Part shown: positions 4,005 through 6,204 of the stretch, one piece after another
Position numbering within the stretch: the stretch's first letter is position 1
How the letters are laid out: each line of letters starts with the position of its first letter
Source of the DNA: Spirochaetota bacterium
GTDB taxonomy: Bacteria > Spirochaetota > Spirochaetia > Sphaerochaetales > Sphaerochaetaceae
Direction of reading: 5' to 3'
Assembly: GCA_023401595.1 (NCBI GenBank)
Contig: JAEXDQ010000050.1
Span: 1-6,204, forward strand
Length of the DNA: 6,204 bases
Notes under the pieces: generated by a model
What the model saw: the letters and a program-made list of their open reading frames with translations, nothing else
The model's database searches: none
Told to the model about the DNA's origin: nothing
Translations under genes and position numbers: made by a program

Positions 4005-6119
4005 ATGAAAAAGAAAGTCAAGTTCATGTGTACTGCGTTCCGTGACGGTTTCCAGTCCGTATACGGCGCACGTGTATTCACCAAGGATTTCATGCCGGCC
4101 GTCGCCGCGGCGAAAGAAGCTGGCATCAAGCATTTCGAGGCCGGCGGCGGAGCCCGTTTCCAGGCCTTGTACTTCTATAGCAACGAAGACGCCTTCCAGA
4201 TGATGGACGAGTTCCGCGAAGTCGCCGGCCCGGACGCCGACCTTCAGACGCTCTCCCGTGGCGTCAACGTAGTCGGTCTTGATTCCCAGCCCCGCGACAT
4301 CATCACGCTCCATGCGCAGATGTTCGCCAAGCACGGTATCTCCACCATCCGTAACTTCGACGCGCTCAACGACGTCAACAACCTGATTGACAGCGGAAAG
4401 GCAATCCATGACGCCGGTCTTCGCCACGAAGTCACCGTCACCATGATGGCGCTTCCCCCCAATGCGAAGGGAGCCCATGACCCGGCCTTCTACGAGGGCG
4501 TTCTCCGCCAGATTCTTGACGCCGGCATTCCTTTCGAATCTGTCTGCTTCAAGGACGCTTCCGGAACCTCCACCCCCGCCGTCGTCTATGAGACCATCAA
4601 GCGCGCCCGCAAGATGCTCGGACCCGACATGAACATCGTGTTCCACTCCCATGAGACCGCAGGCGTGTCCATCCAGCAGTACATGAGGGCCCTCGAGGCC
4701 GGCGCCAACCAGGTAGACCTCTCCATGAGCCCCTGCTCCGGCGGAACCTGTCAGCCCGACATCATCACCATGTGGCATGCGCTGCGCGGTACCGACTGGG
4801 ATCTCGACATCGATATCCAGAAGGTCCAGGAAGCTGAACGCGTGTTCGAAGAGTGCATGAAGGACTACTTCCTGCCCCCCGAAGCCACCATGGTCAACCC
4901 GAACATTCCGTTCTTCCCGCTTCCCGGCGGCGCTCTTACCGCGAACACCCAGATGCTCCGCGACAACGGCTTGATGGACAAGTATCCTTTGATCGTCGAA
5001 GCCATGGGCGAGACCGTTGAAAAGGGCGGTTTCGGAACTTCCGTCACTCCTGTTTCCCAGTTCTACTTCCAGCAGGCGTTCAACAACGTCATGTTCGGCA
5101 AATGGAAGAAGATCGCCGAAGGCTACGGCAAGATGGTCCTCGGCTATTTCGGCAAGACTCCTGTCGCTCCCGATCCGGAAGTCGTGAAAGCGGCAGCCGA
5201 GCAGTTGAAGCTTGAGCCGACCACGAAGAAGGTCGTCGACATCAACGACGCCGACCCAAAGAAGGGCCGCAAGGCCGCGGTCGCCATGCTCGAAGAAGCC
5301 GGCGTACCCGTTACTGAAGAGAATATCTTCATTGCCGCTTCCTGTAAGGAAAAGGGCATCCTTTACCTGACCGGAAAGTCCAAGGTCAATGGCGTCCGCA
5401 AGAAGGATCCCGCCGCGGAAGCTGCGAAGAAGTCCGGTGAATACACCGTCACCGTCAACGGCAACGCTTATGGCGTCAAGCTTGAAGCCGACAAGGCCGT
5501 CGTCAACGGCGTGGCGTATCCGCTTTCCATCAAGGACGGCCTTACCGCCGTGGCGGCTCCCGTCGCAGCCGCCCCTGTGGCCGCCGCGCCCACCGCTTCC
5601 GTCGAAGTCAAGGCTCCGATGCCGGGTCTGATTCTCCGCACCGAAGTCAAAGTCGGCGACACTGTGAAGAAGAACCAAGTCCTCCTCGTCATGGAAGCCA
5701 TGAAGATGGAGAATGAAATCTATGCTCCTTGCGACGGCGTCATTAGCGCGATCAAGGTTTCACAAGGACAGCAGATGAACGCCGACGATGTACTTATCGT
5801 AATCGGCGGAACTGCGGCTCCTGCGCCTGTGGCTCCTGTTGCGGCTCCCGTGGCCGCCCCTGCGGCGGCCCCTGTGGCGGCCGCTCCTTCCGCGGCCCCC
5901 GCCGGGGGGACGACGGTCAGGGCGCCGATGCCTGGCCTGATTCTCCGCATGGAGGTGAAGGAGGGCGACGCGGTGAAGAAGAACCAGTGCCTGCTGGTCA
6001 TGGAGGCGATGAAGATGGAGAACGAGATCTTCTCGCCGTGCGACGGCACGGTGGCGCGCATCTGCGTGAGCCAGGGTCAGCAGCTGAACGCCGACGACGC
6101 CCTGGTCGTGATCGGCTGA
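4005..6119 (+). CDS. oadA: Oxaloacetate decarboxylase alpha subunit with two tandem biotinyl domains
   Basis: The 704-residue protein starts with a carboxyltransferase TIM barrel (about 1-290). Candidate metal ligands are Asp14 (FRDGFQS), Lys183 (VCFKDASG, likely carbamylated), His214 and His216 (FHSHETAG); the probable catalytic Thr is Thr248 (SGGTCQPD). The conserved post-barrel region runs to about 465 (GGALTANTQ, FGTSVTPVSQFY). Next come a VTVNGNAYGVK strand region (about 482-492), an Ala/Pro linker (514-532), biotinyl domain 1 (533-600, Lys567 in EAMKMEN), a second Ala/Pro linker (603-635) and biotinyl domain 2 (637-704, Lys670 in EAMKMEN). The enzyme moves CO2 from oxaloacetate to biotin; OadB then releases it while sodium is exported. 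The usual OadA is about 590-600 residues with one biotin domain, so this one is longer by one linker and domain. GGAGG lies 8 bases before the ATG. Barrel motifs differ from typical OadA (RDAHQS is RDGFQS), so a related 2-oxo acid substrate cannot be excluded, but OadG and OadB neighbours favour a decarboxylase pump. Confidence 0.92.
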   Translation: MKKKVKFMCTAFRDGFQSVYGARVFTKDFMPAVAAAKEAGIKHFEAGGGARFQALYFYSNEDAFQMMDEFREVAGPDADLQTLSRGVNVVGLDSQPRDIITLHAQMFAKHGISTIRNFDALNDVNNLIDSGKAIHDAGLRHEVTVTMMALPPNAKGAHDPAFYEGVLRQILDAGIPFESVCFKDASGTSTPAVVYETIKRARKMLGPDMNIVFHSHETAGVSIQQYMRALEAGANQVDLSMSPCSGGTCQPDIITMWHALRGTDWDLDIDIQKVQEAERVFEECMKDYFLPPEATMVNPNIPFFPLPGGALTANTQMLRDNGLMDKYPLIVEAMGETVEKGGFGTSVTPVSQFYFQQAFNNVMFGKWKKIAEGYGKMVLGYFGKTPVAPDPEVVKAAAEQLKLEPTTKKVVDINDADPKKGRKAAVAMLEEAGVPVTEENIFIAASCKEKGILYLTGKSKVNGVRKKDPAAEAAKKSGEYTVTVNGNAYGVKLEADKAVVNGVAYPLSIKDGLTAVAAPVAAAPVAAAPTASVEVKAPMPGLILRTEVKVGDTVKKNQVLLVMEAMKMENEIYAPCDGVISAIKVSQGQQMNADDVLIVIGGTAAPAPVAPVAAPVAAPAAAPVAAAPSAAPAGGTTVRAPMPGLILRMEVKEGDAVKKNQCLLVMEAMKMENEIFSPCDGTVARICVSQGQQLNADDALVVIG
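5544..5600 (+). repeat. Ala/Pro linker 1 of OadA
   Basis: Low-complexity codons encode residues 514-532 (AAPVAAAPVAAAP). Such flexible linkers let the biotin arm swing between the carboxyltransferase site and the membrane subunit. Confidence 0.7.
5601..6116 (+). repeat. Tandem duplication of the biotinyl domain within oadA
   Basis: Residues 535-601 and 638-704 align without gaps; by my count 52 of 67 residues are identical. The period is 103 residues, with an Ala/Pro linker between (5811-5909). Both copies keep the biotin attachment sequence EAMKMEN, so both could be biotinylated. DNA similarity is lower than protein similarity because codon choice differs between the copies. Confidence 0.85.
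5811..5909 (+). repeat. Ala/Pro linker 2 of OadA
   Basis: Residues 603-635 are almost only Ala, Pro and Val, coded by repeated GCN-CCN-GTN units. It is longer than linker 1 and coincides with the change in codon style, so it is the likely junction of the duplication or fusion. Confidence 0.7.
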
Positions 6120-6136
6120 GAAGGAGCTGAAGGACT

Positions 6137-6204
6137 ATGATTGGTGAAGCGTTGAACGAGTTGTGGAAGACTACGGGGATCGTGGGGTTCCTGCAGTCCG
6201 GAGG
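6137..6204 (+). CDS. oadB: Sodium-pump decarboxylase beta subunit, N-terminal part (cut by window edge)
   Basis: Twenty-two codons are visible: MIGEALNELWKTTGIVGFLQ and then SG. This is the usual opening of OadB/MmdB/GcdB proteins, a short amphipathic start with a W-x-x-TG motif before the first membrane helix. OadB is the multi-span membrane subunit that decarboxylates carboxybiotin and exports sodium ions. AAGGAG (6121-6126) lies 10 bases before the ATG, and the gap from the oadA stop is 17 bases, so it is the third gene of the operon. The call rests on this short N-terminus and on the strict oadG-oadA-oadB order. The rest lies outside the window. Confidence 0.82.
   Translation, partial: MIGEALNELWKTTGIVGFLQSG

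Noticed and set aside
3927..5678. Long minus-strand frame of 583 codons opposite oadA
   Set aside because: It is a shadow produced by the C-ending codon bias of oadA. The product is Gly/Asp/His/Val-rich and shows no known motif.

Overview
The window looks like chromosomal DNA of an anaerobic or fermentative bacterium, probably one with a Gram-negative type envelope. Three things point that way: a sodium-pump decarboxylase operon, a lipoprotein with a SIMPL domain, and an Mrp-type Fe-S ATPase. The OadA belongs to a divergent branch; I have the impression of spirochaete-like relatives, but the sequence alone does not fix the phylum. Coding DNA is GC-rich, while roughly the first 480 bases and the stretch at 3500-3650 are AT-rich.

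Layout. Bases 1-619 hold no gene I can support. They contain a consecutive run of hairpins (72-287), one of which looks like a minus-strand terminator, and some weak promoter-like or operator-like sequences. Bases 620-3168 carry three leftward genes. In order of transcription these are an Mrp/NBP35-family ATPase (3168-2245), a NUDIX hydrolase of the ADP-ribose pyrophosphatase type (2211-1606, only 33 bases behind mrp, so probably one operon), a candidate terminator (1508-1531), and a separately placed SIMPL-domain lipoprotein (1384-620). Bases 3169-3707 form a divergent intergenic region of about 540 bases, rich in regulatory-looking sequence: a minus-strand terminator-like hairpin in what would be the mrp leader, three helically phased ATCG(A/T)TAA repeats, and a good sigma70-type promoter for the rightward operon with a perfect palindrome in its spacer. 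Bases 3708-6204 carry oadG, oadA and the first 22 codons of oadB, rightward and tightly spaced.

How the genes work together. OadA (carboxyltransferase plus biotin domains), OadG (small membrane anchor) and OadB (membrane decarboxylase and sodium channel, cut by the window edge) should form a sodium-pumping oxaloacetate decarboxylase that turns decarboxylation into a membrane sodium gradient. Two things are unusual here: OadA has two tandem biotinyl domains, and the second one, with the start of oadB, uses a visibly different codon style from the rest of oadA. The Mrp protein carries a C-terminal cysteine cluster of a kind I associate with the N-terminus of related proteins. No mobile element, CRISPR array, rRNA or tRNA was seen. 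The window is mostly ordinary metabolism; the most unusual non-coding signals are the hairpin run at 72-287 and the phased repeats plus promoter palindrome at 3505-3649.
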